DNA of 64,000 nt. Source: Harmonia axyridis. Its lineage: Eukaryota; Arthropoda; Insecta; Coleoptera; Coccinellidae. The translations under genes were made by a program, and so were the position numbers. Shown here in pieces: positions 45,180-57,150 of this stretch. The stretch spans positions 7,378,001 through 7,442,000 of the forward strand of contig NC_059507.1 in the NCBI RefSeq assembly GCF_914767665.1, written 5' to 3'. The notes under the pieces were generated by a model that made no database searches, was not told where the DNA came from, and saw only the letters and a list, made by a program, of their open reading frames with translations. The stretch's first letter is position 1. Every line of letters begins with the position of its first letter.

Positions 45180-46062
45180 GAATTCGAAACTGTCACAAAA
45201 TAATTTTGAATGACCGTAAAGTGGAGTTGATAGCAGACATTGTGAAGATATCTTCTGAACATGTACCGCGTATCATTCACGAATATTTGTACATGAGAAA
45301 GCTGTGTGTAAAATGTGTGCCGCGCGAGCTCACAATCGATCAAAAGCAACGACGTGTTAATGATTCTGAACAGTGTTTGAAGCTGTTTAAGTGCAATAAA
45401 CCTGAAATTTTGTGTCGATATGTGACAATGGATGAAACATGGCTCCATTATTTTACTCTGGAGTTCAATCGACAGTCAGCTGAGTGGACTGCACACGATC
45501 ACCCGAATCCAAAGCGAGGAAAAATACAACAGTCAGCTGGCAATGTTATGGCATCAGTATTCTGCGATGCGCAAGGTATAATATTTATTGAATTGATTAC
45601 CACCAAAACGGCCAGACCATCAACAGCTATTAAAATAAAGCGTTATGGATGAAATCATAAAAAAACAGCCCCATTTGAAGAAAAAAAGGTGCTGTTTCAT
45701 CAAGACAATGCGCCGTGTCACTAATCAATGAAAGCAATGACGAAATTGCATGAATTGTGCTTCGAATTTCTTCTGCATCCACCGTATTCGCCAGATCAGG
45801 CCCCCAGCGACTTTTTTCTGTTCTCAGACCACAAAAGAATGCTCGCTGGAAAGAAATTTAGCACCAATGAAGAAGTAATCGCCGAAACTAAGGCCTATTT
45901 TGAAGCAAAAGACAAATCGTACTACAAAAATGGTATCGAAAAGATGGAAGATCGCTATAATCGCTGTATCGCCGTCGAAGGCAACTATGTTAAATAATAA
46001 AATCGAATTTTGCGAAAAAAATGTGTTTTACTATGGTAGACCGGGCACTTTTCAATTGGCCT
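45180..46062 (+). pseudogene. Irritans-type mariner, 3' fragment
   Basis: It starts inside the transposase (RIILNDRKVELI-like region) and overlaps in content with the 5' fragment at 40993-41938, so it is a separate copy and not the displaced half of that one. It reads VTMDETWLHYF (first catalytic Asp), KRGKIQQSAGNVMASVF, a shifted middle, HQDNAPCH and HPPYSPDQAPSDFFLFS, then NEEVIAETKAYFEAKDKS and a stop after EGNYVK. It ends in the terminus ACCGGGCACTTTTCAATTGGCCTGTTAA, complementary to the irritans left end. Confidence 0.9.
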
Positions 46063-46789
46063 GTTAATATCAACAACAACATAAATAATTTCGATTGTGA
46101 TCATTGAATTCCTTTGGTTCAATAATTCCAATTCCATTCATAGCATAATCTGATCAGAATTTGAGTTTAGTCATTAACAGTTTCCTATTCGAGTGTTACA
46201 TAATTGCTGTCCATGGGAGGTAAGGTATGATATCGTATTCGATATATCGTATTTATATCGATACAAACAGATTATGAACTGTTGACAGATATCATTACTG
46301 TCCACGAAATAATTAAATATACTTTATTTGGGCATCATCGAACATAAGGGGTTACGTCTTGAATTTTAGACATTCTCATTATTTTCAAGATCAGTTTTAT
46401 GCGTTGCAAATTAGTATACAGGAATTGAATAGAGTCACGTCTATTAGTTCGTGTCGTCTTATTCCGGAAAAACTTGCGAATTTAACGATGAATTTGATCC
46501 TTCTGTGTAGTCAATATGAATTTGATACATTCATTTTTTTACATTCAAACATCCTAGGTACTCTTGAGCTACGAGGATGAAAAAAGTATATTTTTTTCTT
46601 TTTTCTGTTGTTCTAACTTTGCATCGAAGATTAATCTAATCTAATCTTTGCTTTGCATGTGATTACTGACTAGATCTAGATGATATTTCGAATAGATTCA
46701 ATAAATAAATAATTTATGCTTTTTCATGAGAATTGCCTGAATCTTGAAGGTTTTATCATGTAAACAATTTTTGTTACTTGAATATTATA
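46063..46789. other. Intergenic, nothing recognised
   Basis: AT-rich with TATCGAT-type alternating runs near 46235-46262. A 73-codon frame at 46359-46580 has no motif. Confidence 0.4.
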
Positions 46790-47545
46790 ATGATGGGTTA
46801 GGAGAACAAGGCCATTCTGTAACTGTTCGAACAGTTTACCACCGGATAAGGTATTTTGGACTGCAGCATTATCGACCCCATCTTGTGTTACCTGTGACGG
46901 TTGAGCATCGCCGGCAACGATTACAGTGGTGCAGAGAACGTCAACATTGGAATGTGGAATGGCATCAGGTCGTCTTTTCTGATGAATCTTGATTCTCATT
47001 AGGTGCACATGATGGCAGAAGAAGAGTTAGACGACGTCGGGGAGAAAGACGTGAATCTCAGTTTGATGTTGAGCGTCATGTACACCGGACAGTAGGCGTT
47101 ATGATATGGGGTGCTATTGCACATGCAAGTAGGTCACCTTTTGTCTTTATTCGAGGTAACATGACAGCGTTGCGACACCTTCAAGAACTAGTGGAGCCAT
47201 ATGTTCTCCCTTACCTTAACCGGCTCGAGAATCCAATATTTCAGCAAGATAATGCCCGACCTTATGTTGCCAGAGATGATTAAAGCTTTTTCGAAGCGAC
47301 CCATGCGAATCTTTTGCCATGGCCAACCAGATCTTCCGATTTTTCGCCCATAGAGCATATTTGGGACATCATGGGAAGAAGGCTTGGAAATTTACCCCAG
47401 CCCCCATGGACTTGGCGGCTCTGAGTCATTAAGTACAGGTAGCTTGGGATAGTATCCCTCAAGAAGAAATAGACCATCTTATTGTATCAATGCCGAGACG
47501 TGTTGGGGAGTTTATAGATAATCGTGGTGGACAAACACAGTATTA
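46790..47545 (+). pseudogene. Tc1-like (DD34E) transposase relic, second lineage
   Basis: Reads VTVRTVYHRIRYFGLQHYRP, then VFSDES (first Asp) followed at once by a stop, RRRGERRESQFDVERHVHRT, VMIWGAIAHASRSPFVFI, IFQQDNARPYVARDD, another stop, and LPWPTRSSDFSPIEHIWDIM. The Asp-to-Glu spacing is 34 residues if the stop codon is counted. The N-terminal half and termini are not recognisable. The sequence differs from the intact Tc1-like element at 16294, so it is a different family. Confidence 0.88.
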
Positions 47546-47549
47546 ACAA

Positions 47550-49163
47550 ATTTATTAAAAAAAAATTGTAAACCCTTCGTTTTTTCCTCCAAATTTCAAT
47601 CATTCACTCCTTGCTATACTATCTATATTTTACCAGAAAAAATTAAAATCTGAACAGCTCCTACTGGTTGTTGCAGTTTCTTTGTCAGTTAGTATAAATT
47701 ATGTTTGAAATTCGATACAGATAATTTAGTTTGTTACTTAGACTATGAGCATTAAAATTGTTTTATAGATGTCATTTCAAGGTAGATACTCATATCTAAT
47801 CCAGACTGCTGAATCTCGAATTCAAACTGTCCAGACTCAAGATCAGATAAAATGTATTCAGATTTCAGATTCACCAAGAGAGAAGCTTTTCTGTAGCAAG
47901 AAGCATGTATGCAAAATTTGCATCATTTTGTAATATGTGACCAAAATATGCGAAACGACCTGATCTCGGCACAGAAACATATTCATTCACATGCATGTAT
48001 ACAACATTAAATCATATTAAGTAGAATTCAGTGGAAAGAAAGTATGGTTATCTAATTCTTGGTCCAAATATTGGAAGTGTAAATTTAGTGAAAGTAGGTA
48101 CCTATAGATTTACGTTCAGGAGGTGATCATGGCATAATCTTCATCTTGTTTATCAGTTATTTATAGATTTTACGATTTTACAACATCATATCAACTTCTT
48201 GCTGTTTATAGGACTTTCGATTAATATTGCTGGTGTTAATAATTAACAGTTACATCCATAATTATTATAGGTGTAAGTGACCGGGGGACACAATAAATTA
48301 TTCACATATTACCTATTACTAATCACTAAAAAAATTAACTAATAATGCAAGAAACATATCTTCTTTGTTTATGTGCGTAATGACCTCAAAATTCAATCAA
48401 TCTTCACATGTTGAAAAACTAATTTCAGTCTTCTTCATCATCGCACCTTATTATTTGATGTGAGTAAATAGATGTTATTTTGTTTAATGCGAACCCCAAA
48501 CAGATTTTGACAGATAAACAGAAAAAATAAATTAAGACCTCATACGCTGATTTATATGTCATGTTAATGTTATTAACATCGGTAATGTTTCCTTTCGTCA
48601 ATGCTTTCCAAAACATCTGTTGATCAAATATTTCATAACAACATCCTGAAGACCCAAATAAGAACAATTGTAAATGATTTATTAATTTCAAAAGAAAATA
48701 TACAAATCTGGTCACACAGCTTATTAGCAAATGAGATACAAGATCAACAAGAGTCTGTTGACTTATTTGCCAAGACTATTTCTCAATCGTTCGAACCTGC
48801 TCTCAGTAGAAACTTAAACATTAAAATGTTTAGTCCTTGTAATTTGTTATTTCTGTTCACCTGAATGAAAGGATATACCGAAATGGCTTCATTCTATTGA
48901 AACTTGATCAGTAAAAGCTCAGGTCAGAATGCTCTTAATAGTGCGTAGATTATGATCGCTTAATTTTTCAATAATTTTCGAATTTTCAACCAGGAATGGT
49001 CTCAAACGATAAGGTACAAATTCGTCCTCAAATTTTTCAGTCCATCCGACCAGACCTATATACACTACATATAAGTTTATAGGTATGCATCATTAACACA
49101 TGAGCATTTTAGCACTCTTTCATTCATGCGCCCTTGGAGACCATATATAACTATATAAAGATA
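47550..49163. other. Intergenic with dispersed-repeat pieces
   Basis: No gene recognised. An 87-codon frame at 48601-48864 begins with ATG and is mildly hydrophilic, but has no motif. GGAATGGTCTCAAACGATAAG near 48995 is shared with 7161, and CATTCATGCGCCCTTGGAGA near 49122 resembles pieces near 50015 and 54820. Confidence 0.4.
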
Positions 49164-49964
49164 AAGGGTGTTTTTTTTCGAGGTATATAACTTTAAGTTG
49201 GCATTACTGTTCAAGATGGCGACCGATTTAACAGCTGTCAAGTGATTTATTCTCAGTTTGGTTCGGCAATTCATCATGAATAGACTCACGCCTGAACAAC
49301 GCTTGCAAATGGGCCTAAAATGAGATTGCCGTTGTTCCCAATTTTCATAAGCGAATTTTGTTAAGCGATGAAGCGCACTTCTGGTTGAATGGCTACGTCA
49401 ACAAACAAAACTGCCGCATTTGGAGTGAAGCTAATACTCAAGTGTATGTCGAAACACCGTTACATCCAGAAAAACTGACTGTTTGGTGCGCTTTATGGGC
49501 TGATGGAATCATTGGTCCGTACTTCTTCAAAAACGATGATGGCCAGAACGTTACAGTCAATGGTGATCGGTATAGAGCCATGATTACTAACTTTTTCATT
49601 CCTGAATTGAGCAACAATGATGTCTAGGAGCTGTGGTTCCAACAAGACGGCGCAACATGTCACACAGCTCGTGCCACAATCAATTTATTGAAAGACACGT
49701 TTGGTGACCGCCTAATTTCACGTTTTGGACCAGAGTTTTGACCATTTGGAAGGCAACATTCGCCGTGTTATTGCCGATATACGGCTACAAATGTTGGATA
49801 AAGTCATCGAAAATTGGACGTCCAGATTGGACTACATCCGAGTCAGCTGTGGTGGTCATATGCCACAAGATTATCTTGCGGATAAATGAAATTCATGTCA
49901 ATCGAATAATCCATCGTTCTTTTATTGCAATTTAAACTTCTATAGCCCTAAAAGAAACACCCTT
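49164..49964 (+). mobile_element. DD41D deletion derivative, copy B
   Basis: 801 bp between TA sites, ends AAGGGTGTTTTTTTTCGAGG and, from the right, AAAGGGTGTTTCTTTTAGGG. The start (MNRLTPEQRLQM) joins to TTGTTAAGCGATGAAGCG through a junction different from copies A and D. A stop replaces the codon after NNDV, and a further deletion removes the third catalytic Asp region (the WPPRSCDLTPLDYF box). Dead and non-autonomous. Confidence 0.88.
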
Positions 49965-50203
49965 TATTTCGTTCTGTGATCTCCAAGGGTACAAGTGGAT
50001 AATGCATGACCGAGCGCTTGAAAGCTTTTGACTCCACGTCAGAGCTCATTTTGTGAGTGCTGTGTAGGCTTTGATACTGTATCCCATCACCTAACACCGT
50101 TAATATTTTAATTATTCAGAAAAGTATAAAATACCGATCAAAATCTCTTGCATGCTCATCAATTAATAGTTTAATAATTTTCTCTGATTAAGTTCTTCTG
50201 AAA

Positions 50204-50900
50204 TATACAGGGTGTATATGAATAGTTGCGAAAAAATTTAGTTGTCAAAAAATAGGGTGGGTCTTTCATAAAAAAATTTTTTTTTTGAGCCCACCTGCTA
50301 CAGCTCCCTAAAGATGGCGCCCGAAAAGTAGTTTTTAATTTTTTTTTTAAACCAATAAATTCACGACAATGAAATTAAACTGATATTTTATGCGAGCAAG
50401 ATGGTATGCATTCAAAAAAATTTTTGGTTCTGTTCATCTGTGATTCCAAGGGGTAGAAAAAGCCACCCTCAATCTTGTTTCGCAATAACTTTTTCTATAT
50501 TCATATTTCACAATGAGAAAATTAATTTTGAATAGACTTAACAAATTAGGTCGTTTGTATTTATTGCTGAAATTCATGGTTTTTGAGAAAAAAAATTATC
50601 AACAGATAATACGCCTAGAGTTGTGGAGGCTGGAAATATTTTCGACCTTAAATTTATCCAATAGACAGATGTCAAAACGATATTTTCATTGAGAACTGGT
50701 ACAAAACTGGTACTGTTACAAAAAAAAAACAATGATGAACTTTACACAAATTAAAAACTATTTTTCGGGTGTCATCTGTAGGGGGCTGTAACTAGGCAGG
50801 AGAGGCTCAAAAAAAAAGTATGAATGGAAGATCCACCCAATTTTTTGACAAAGAATCGCCCCCAAAATTTTTTCGCAACTATTCATATACACCTTGTATA
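50204..50900. mobile_element. MITE with long (about 150-bp) terminal inverted repeats
   Basis: The left end TATACAGGGTGTATATGAAT continues AGTTGCGAAAAAATTT. The right end, read as complement, is TATACAAGGTGTATATGAAT then AGTTGCGAAAAAATTT. The match continues inward through GTCAAAAAAT.GGGTGG, TTTTTTTTTGAGCC and GA..GC.CCCGAAAA.TAGTTTTTAATTT. No transposase is encoded. The ends lie in TATA, so the target site is probably TA. Confidence 0.9.
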
Positions 50901-51452
50901 AGTTTTGCAGAAAACTCTATGTTTCGATTGGGATGTTTTTCACTCCATTTTATTTTATGGACATCTGAAGTATACATGATTCTATGTTCACAGATTTTGT
51001 TGTTAGGTCTCATTCATTCACCTAAGAAATTTCCAAAAAAGCCAAGTTTCCTTTCTGAGCTATGAAGCTGGACTTTTGTATGACTCATTTTGTCGATACT
51101 CCATTGGCTAACTCAAAATTTAGTAGCAAATACTTTGAGATATGAAACCAAAATTCAACTTTTAATCCGACAAAGTTATTGAGAGAACCAAATTTCAGAT
51201 CACTATAACTCCGAAACCATTGTGCGTATTTTGCCCGTTAACAAAAGTTTAGACCACAACGTTCCCTAATATTTTGAAGACCTATTTTACTGGTTGATTT
51301 CAAATATGAATGCTGATTCTGTAAATCAAATCTAGCCGGTTCAAAAATTGAAAAATATAGACGTTGCTTCCTTGTTTTGAAATAATAAGCGGATTGAAAA
51401 GAGCGCTCAAAAACATAGAATAAACTTTTGTATACTCCCTAGCTCGAATGTA
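50901..51452. other. Intergenic, nothing recognised
   Basis: AT-rich, no frame with a motif, no terminal repeats recognised. Confidence 0.4.
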
Positions 51453-52212
51453 ACGGGTGTTTTTTTACGTTTTACGTCCATTTTATTTTGTTTAGCGATG
51501 AATCGCACTTCTGGTTTAATGGCTACGTCAATAAACAAAACTGCCGCATTTGGAATGAAGCTAATCCTTAAGTGTATGTCGAAACATCGTTACATCCAGA
51601 AAAACTGACTGTTTGGTGCGCTTTATGGGCTGGTCTAATCATTGGTCCGTACTTCTTCAAAAACGATGATGGCCAGAACGTTACAGTCGATGGTGATTGG
51701 TATAAAGCCATGATTACTAACTTTTTCATTTCTGAATTGAACAACCATGATGTCCAGGAGCTGTGGTTCCAACAAGACGGCGCAATATGTCACACAGCTC
51801 GTGCCACAATCTATTTATTGAAAGACACATTTGGTGACCGCCTAATTTCACGTTTTGGATCTGTGAATTGGCCTCCAAGATCTTGTGATTTAACACCGCT
51901 AGACTACTTTCTGTGGGGCTATGTAAAGTCATTGGTCTATGCGGATAAGCCACAAACCCTTGACCATTTGGAAGACAACATTCGCCGTGTTATTGCCGAT
52001 ATACGGCCACAAATGTTGGAAAAGGTCATCGAAAATTGGACGTCCAGATTGGACTACATCCGAGCCAGCCGTGGCGGTCATATGCCAGAAATCATATTTA
52101 AAATGTAATGGCACAAGATTATCTTGCGGATAAATAAAATTCATGTCAATCGAATAATCCATCGATGTTTTATTGCAATTTAAAGTTCTATAGCTCTAAA
52201 AAAAACACTCTT
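51453..52212 (+). mobile_element. DD41D deletion derivative, copy C
   Basis: 760 bp between TA sites. The left terminus is cut short: ACGGGTGTTTTTTTACG runs straight into TTTTACGTCCATTTTATTTTG, the sequence that follows the internal deletion in copies A and D. The catalytic core follows: FSDESHFWFN-like first box, FQQDGAICHTA, then NWPPRSCDLTPLDYF, open to the stop after EIIFKM at 52106, apart from a stop near 51570 in the earlier part. The right end ...AAAAAACACTCTT is intact. Confidence 0.88.
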
Positions 52213-52214
52213 TA

Positions 52215-53821
52215 GTATCGCTTAGATTTAAAATAACATTTCATTCAAGCTCTTAAAGATGCGTCTTAATGATGCTTAGAGTTGAAGTAACCACAGTTTT
52301 GCCCAAGGAATGTTTGACGCCGTTTCGACAACTACTTTATTAACTGAAGACTAAAAGAATCAAAATTATTTGCACAAGAACATGGTTACTTTCATAAAAG
52401 TATAGTCCATTGAAACTATAAATATTTCATAAAACCAAACGACCAAACACGACAAAATATTTTAAAACTTAAAGTTCCGAAGCAGAATCCTCAACTCGAT
52501 TGCCATTTAATTTCACTCAATCAACCAATTCCATCGTTATCATTTCCACTTACCTCCAAAGTATCGAACCAGCAGGAAAACACATAAAAATTTCCCAAAT
52601 TTTCCTCTATCCTGACTCACCGGACCATTCTCGTAAATCCACGAATGGAAAGTAGACCAGCTCAAGATAATACTTCAATCGCACAACACAATTATTATTA
52701 TTTTTTAATTAAACAGCTTCGGGGTTGACCTGCATTCTTGCAGATATAACTGGGTTATATTTCAATCTCGAGAATTAACCAAATCGACTAGTTGTTCTCA
52801 CTTGTCCGAAAGTAAACTCCACACTGTTCTTCGTTGAAATGAAGTCGAAAGTGATGTGAAATGGAAATGGTACTTATGGAGTACCCACCTGTGTTCAATG
52901 ATTTCTAGCGGTATTGTGTTGATAGCCCACTGGACAAGACGGTGGTCCAGGCTGTGACTATGACGTAGTCTAAACCAAAAGAGAGATAAATATGAATGAG
53001 AAAATTTCTTTCCAATTAGTTTTCAGTTGTTGTTGTTGTCGAGGAAAAACAAAAGTCTTGCGTAATTGCATTGAGACACACCTATACTGAGATTAGCGTA
53101 AAATATCTACTTTTCCTTTTCACAACTTCGTTGATATCGTCTGGGCTAGTTTTGTGTTAATTGGCTTACTCCACATAAAGTAGAGGCCTTCGTCAAAATG
53201 TGCATTTTAATATTTACTGAAACATTTTCAGATCTGCTTATTTTATGAAAAAATAGACAGTGTTTTAGGTTTTCTAGATGAATTTGTCCAATGGATTATT
53301 ATTTAATAGTGATGCAGTTACTCAAAAAGTAGATTAACGAATATCCTGAAATATTGTAGATACTCATGGTCCCTTCCTTGAAAAACATAAAATGATAAAA
53401 ATTAGAGAAGCACTGATGCTAGGAAGCTTTTGAGCGCTTGTCATGCGTAAATTGCCTTTGACACCTCAGAACTGTATACAGGCTGGCCACTTTTTCAATG
53501 GGATTGTATTGTTAACTTTTAAACCATAAGAGTTAGAAGGTCGGTCAAATGGAGAAAAAGTTGCATGCATAGAGCCATTATCAAGCAGTTCAAACAAATC
53601 GAGATTATCAGAGCCGGTTTTTGAGATATCATAACAAAAGTGAATTCTATCATTTTGATTTTTCTTTTTTCCCACTTTATTTCAAATATAATCAAAAAAT
53701 GTTACAGGAATTTTTTATTCGACAGTAAATTGTTCTCAATTTGACGTAATCAGATTTCGTATCCAATGTTTCGTGCTCTCTGGGCCACCCTTAACCTCAT
53801 TTTTTTTCAATACGGACCCGT
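52215..53821. other. Intergenic, nothing firm
   Basis: No gene recognised. On the minus strand, GATACTTTGGAGGTAAGTGG near 52550-52570 looks like a good splice donor after a mixed-composition stretch, so an untranslated or first exon of an unknown gene is possible. Nothing supports it further. Confidence 0.3.
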
Positions 53822-54682
53822 ATATTTTATGACACTTTTCGAAATAACTTTTAACGCTGAATTCAACGATATATCATACAATGTCATTCAAAGTTGATTT
53901 CCAGGTGATTTTGACACTTATCCAATTTTCTTTGGGTCGGATCTGAATTACCTTCATTTAGTTTAATTAACAACATGCAATATGCAATAAATTTCGATAA
54001 GAAAATCAACTTACCCATCTTGAACTAAATGGGACATATTAGAATCAAAGCAAGAAACCAGTGGTTTCTTGGTTCTTCTTTTATAATAATCATTTAAATA
54101 TTTCAATTCATAATAATTAAACGAAAGTATCATTTGATGAAAGAAAAATCAAATGATTATTCGAAAGTAAATGAAAATTAATGATATAAGTGTTCGAAAT
54201 GTCCACCATTTTGTAATATGCACTTTACGGGTCTAGAACCCATACTTCTTATACATTTGCTTGCTTGGTCTCCTTGAATACCTTCCAAAACATTCTCAAT
54301 TTTCTCGCGAGGTATCACTATTGTTGTATTTGTCATTTGTTCCGTTGAAACAAATCACAGAATCGAACTTTATTTTGAGATCATTACGATATAATTTTTG
54401 CAAGGCTTGGTATTCAAATTTAAAATCATTGTATTCGCGGCTCTTGACTATTTTATTAACAGCCGTTTTTGAAAAATTTCATTCACTGGCCACAGTTCTC
54501 AATTTTTTTTCTGGGTTCGATTGAATTTGGGTCAGAACATTAATAGACTTGTTTTTTCTTACATACACACCATTAAATTTGGATGAGGGTCAAAATCACC
54601 TGAAAATCAACTTTGAATGACATTGTATGATATATCGTTGAATTCAGCGTTAAAAGTTATTTCGAAAAATGTTATAAAATAT
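53822..54682 (-). mobile_element. Tc1/mariner deletion derivative with about 100-bp inverted repeats
   Basis: Arms 53822-53925 and 54580-54682 are complementary almost throughout (ATATTTTAT.ACA.TTTTCG, AAATAACTTTTAACGCTGAA, TCAACGATATATCATACAAT, GTCATTCAAAGTTGATTT). Between them the minus strand keeps only the ends of a transposase. A helix-turn-helix part reads LRTVASE, then NFSKTAVNKIVKSREYNDFK and QALQKLYRNDLKI. A C-terminal part is decayed around IQGDQASKC, CILQNGGHFEHL. The catalytic middle is gone. The family is not one of the others in this window. Confidence 0.85.
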
Positions 54683-55649
54683 GCAAAATATCGAAAGAAA
54701 TCCCAATATGTTCATACTAAATTTTAAGAGGATAGTATCATCAGAACCCATTAATTCGATAAAACTAACCGACAACAATGACATCTATACTACTACCTAT
54801 ACAGTTCTATGATCTCTAACGGCGCATGAATGAATGAGCGCTTTAAAGCCCAGTACCTACTTTCCTCGATTTTTTTTATTGAGTTTTTGGATTCCAATTA
54901 CATATTTAAATAAAAAAAAAACGTATATTGAAAATTTCAACGGATTATTATCGAAAGTTATAAAACAATATTGGTGCGCTGCATATTTCTGTACATGTAT
55001 CAACTGATGAGATATTAAAGAATACGAGATTATATCGATTTACAAAAACGGAAGTCATCATGAAATAACGAATTTAATCTAGGTATAGAAAATGGAATTG
55101 AATGACAGGCTGAAATATCAAATTTTTCATATCGAACATTGACAATAATTCATTTTTGATTACTGACAACAAAGCATTTCAAAATAAATTAAAGAAACGC
55201 CGGTAATTTTTATCATTTTACTACCAATGAATCATTTTGGCAACACTCATATGTTTTTGTGTATTGCAGTTTCGTCGAAAATTGAAAACAGAGCATTAAA
55301 ACCTTCATTGCTGAAATAATTTCATTGATAATGAAATAATGATATCACCTATTTTTTTTTTCTAGAACTTAAAAATAGCTTATAAACTGCGATATTAGAA
55401 AAATGATGTTATGCTTCGTTATTCATCAAGTAACATTCATTTGTTTTGAAAAATCACCATAATCGAACAGATTATGAAATGTATCACTGCAAAATTATTT
55501 CCTCAAAATAACACATTACTCTAGTAGAGATCTGGTAACGATACCAGATTTTAGACAAATATGTGCACATAAAAAATCACGAATATCGACGAAGGAAAAA
55601 TTACAAGAACTGTTGACGGAAACTTTGAAGAGCAAAGGTGTTGCAACTA
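54683..55649. other. Intergenic, nothing recognised
   Basis: AT-rich with several near-palindromic short runs. GCGCATGAATGAATGAGCGC near 54822 is related to pieces at 49122 and 50015. Confidence 0.4.
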
Positions 55650-57150
55650 CACTGCTCAACAATTGATAGGGATCACTTACTTGTTCTAAATTTATTTCTG
55701 AAATATTCGCTCCAAGATTATGAATTTAGTCAGATATCAGAGTATTTTCAGTTGATAATATGGTTCACTTGAGAAAAGAATGAAAAAATGGAAAGTTGGA
55801 GAGAAAAAAAGACTTTATTAGGAACACTCAAAATTCTGTGTTTGAATAACATAAAAATTTTATGATGAAACCACAAGAAGGCTGAAGTTTCGGTTAAGCT
55901 AGTACCTAGTTGGTCCCCCACGAGCTAGTCTCAAGCATTCTACCCTACGAGGCATACTTTCGATCAAACGATTTATAAAATTTTGGGGCAAATTCGTCCA
56001 AATATCCCGTAAAGCATTAGAAAGATCCTCCAGGTTATTGATCGGTTGTTCTAAGGTTGACAATTGTCTAGACATCTCAGACCAGACATGTTCGATGCAA
56101 TTCATGTCTGGAGAGCGAGCTGGCCAGTCCATCCTATGAATAGCATGAGTTTCTAGCGCTTCATTAACCAGACGACTACGGTGTGGACGGGCATTATCGT
56201 CAATTAAAATGAAATTCTCGCCCACGGCAGCCGCAAACGGAACAATTATGGGTTCAATAATCATATCGTGATATCTCTGGCTGGTCATGGTGGTGTTCTG
56301 CAGAACAACCAATTCTGTGCTTTGGTTCAAACAAATGCCTCCCCATACACATATAGAACCTCCGCCAAAAGCTGTTGTGGGTACCATAAACTGTTCTGCA
56401 TACCTTCGACCGCTTTCCCTCCAAGCAAGAATACGTCCATCGGAGTTGACCAAACGAAATCTAAACTCATCCTTAAATAAACATCGGCTCCAATCTTCAA
56501 GTGTCCAATTGCGGTGCTCCTCAGCCCATTGCCGTCGATGAACCCGGTGTTCCCTATGCAAACGGGGATGTTGTACCCTCCTACGTGCTCTCAAACCACG
56601 AACATGTAGTCGTCGTCTTACAGTCTGGTTCGAAATTAGAACTCCTGTTGCAACTCTCAGTGATCTATTGAGCCGCGACGCCGGGTAAGTGGGATTTCTC
56701 CTAGCATTGAGGATCAAAAGACGATCTTGGGCAGCTGTTGTACTGCGCTGCCGACCTCCCCCATGAACATAAGCTATTTTTGGATGAACCTATTCCAAGC
56801 CCGACTCACGACACGAAGTGTCAACCGCCCCGCCGGGACACTTCTCGCTGGGACAAACCTTCCTGTATCCACCGTAGGATTTGGTCCAGTTGCACAGGAG
56901 CCAAACGTCTTCTCGGCATGACAGATAAGCTGATATTGTTCTCATTTCTTCAATTATTGTCACCTTATGTGTTTGAACGAGAGAAAAAAACAGATTCAAT
57001 AACAAATACCACATTTCTTTTCACTCCACCTGTAACAGCCTACAGATAATAATCAATTTTGTGAACAAGAGCCGATGAAGTGAGGAAGACTTTGATATAA
57101 TCAACTCAAAACATCTTACTTTTTCCTTAGAGAACATATAATGTACAGGA
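55650..57150 (-). mobile_element. Tc1-like (DD34E) element, second copy, damaged
   Basis: Same family as 16294-17875, inverted. The 3' terminus is intact (TA at 55648, then CACTGCTCAACAATTGATAG). Homology continues to GTACATTATATG at about 57150 and then breaks, so the transposase-proximal terminus is lost or replaced; only an 11-base GTGATCCCTA-type piece recurs near 57223. The transposase start (MPRRRLAPVQLDQI near 56920) is followed by two small indels, around GTGTCCCGGCGG and after TTCATCCAAAA, that shift the frame. From about 56717 to 55899, 272 codons are open and nearly identical to the intact copy (about 11 differences by eye). Confidence 0.92.

Noticed and set aside
40993..46062. Reading the two irritans fragments as one mariner split by insertion of the recombinase element
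   Set aside because: The fragments overlap in content, so they cannot be the two halves of one copy.
48425..48864. Overlapping frames on both strands (101 and 87 codons)
   Set aside because: No motif, no splice context and ordinary AT-rich composition; too weak to call a gene.
56268..57049. Plus-strand frames across the damaged Tc1-like copy, and the mirror frames at 16519-17257
   Set aside because: All are shadows of the transposase on the opposite strand.
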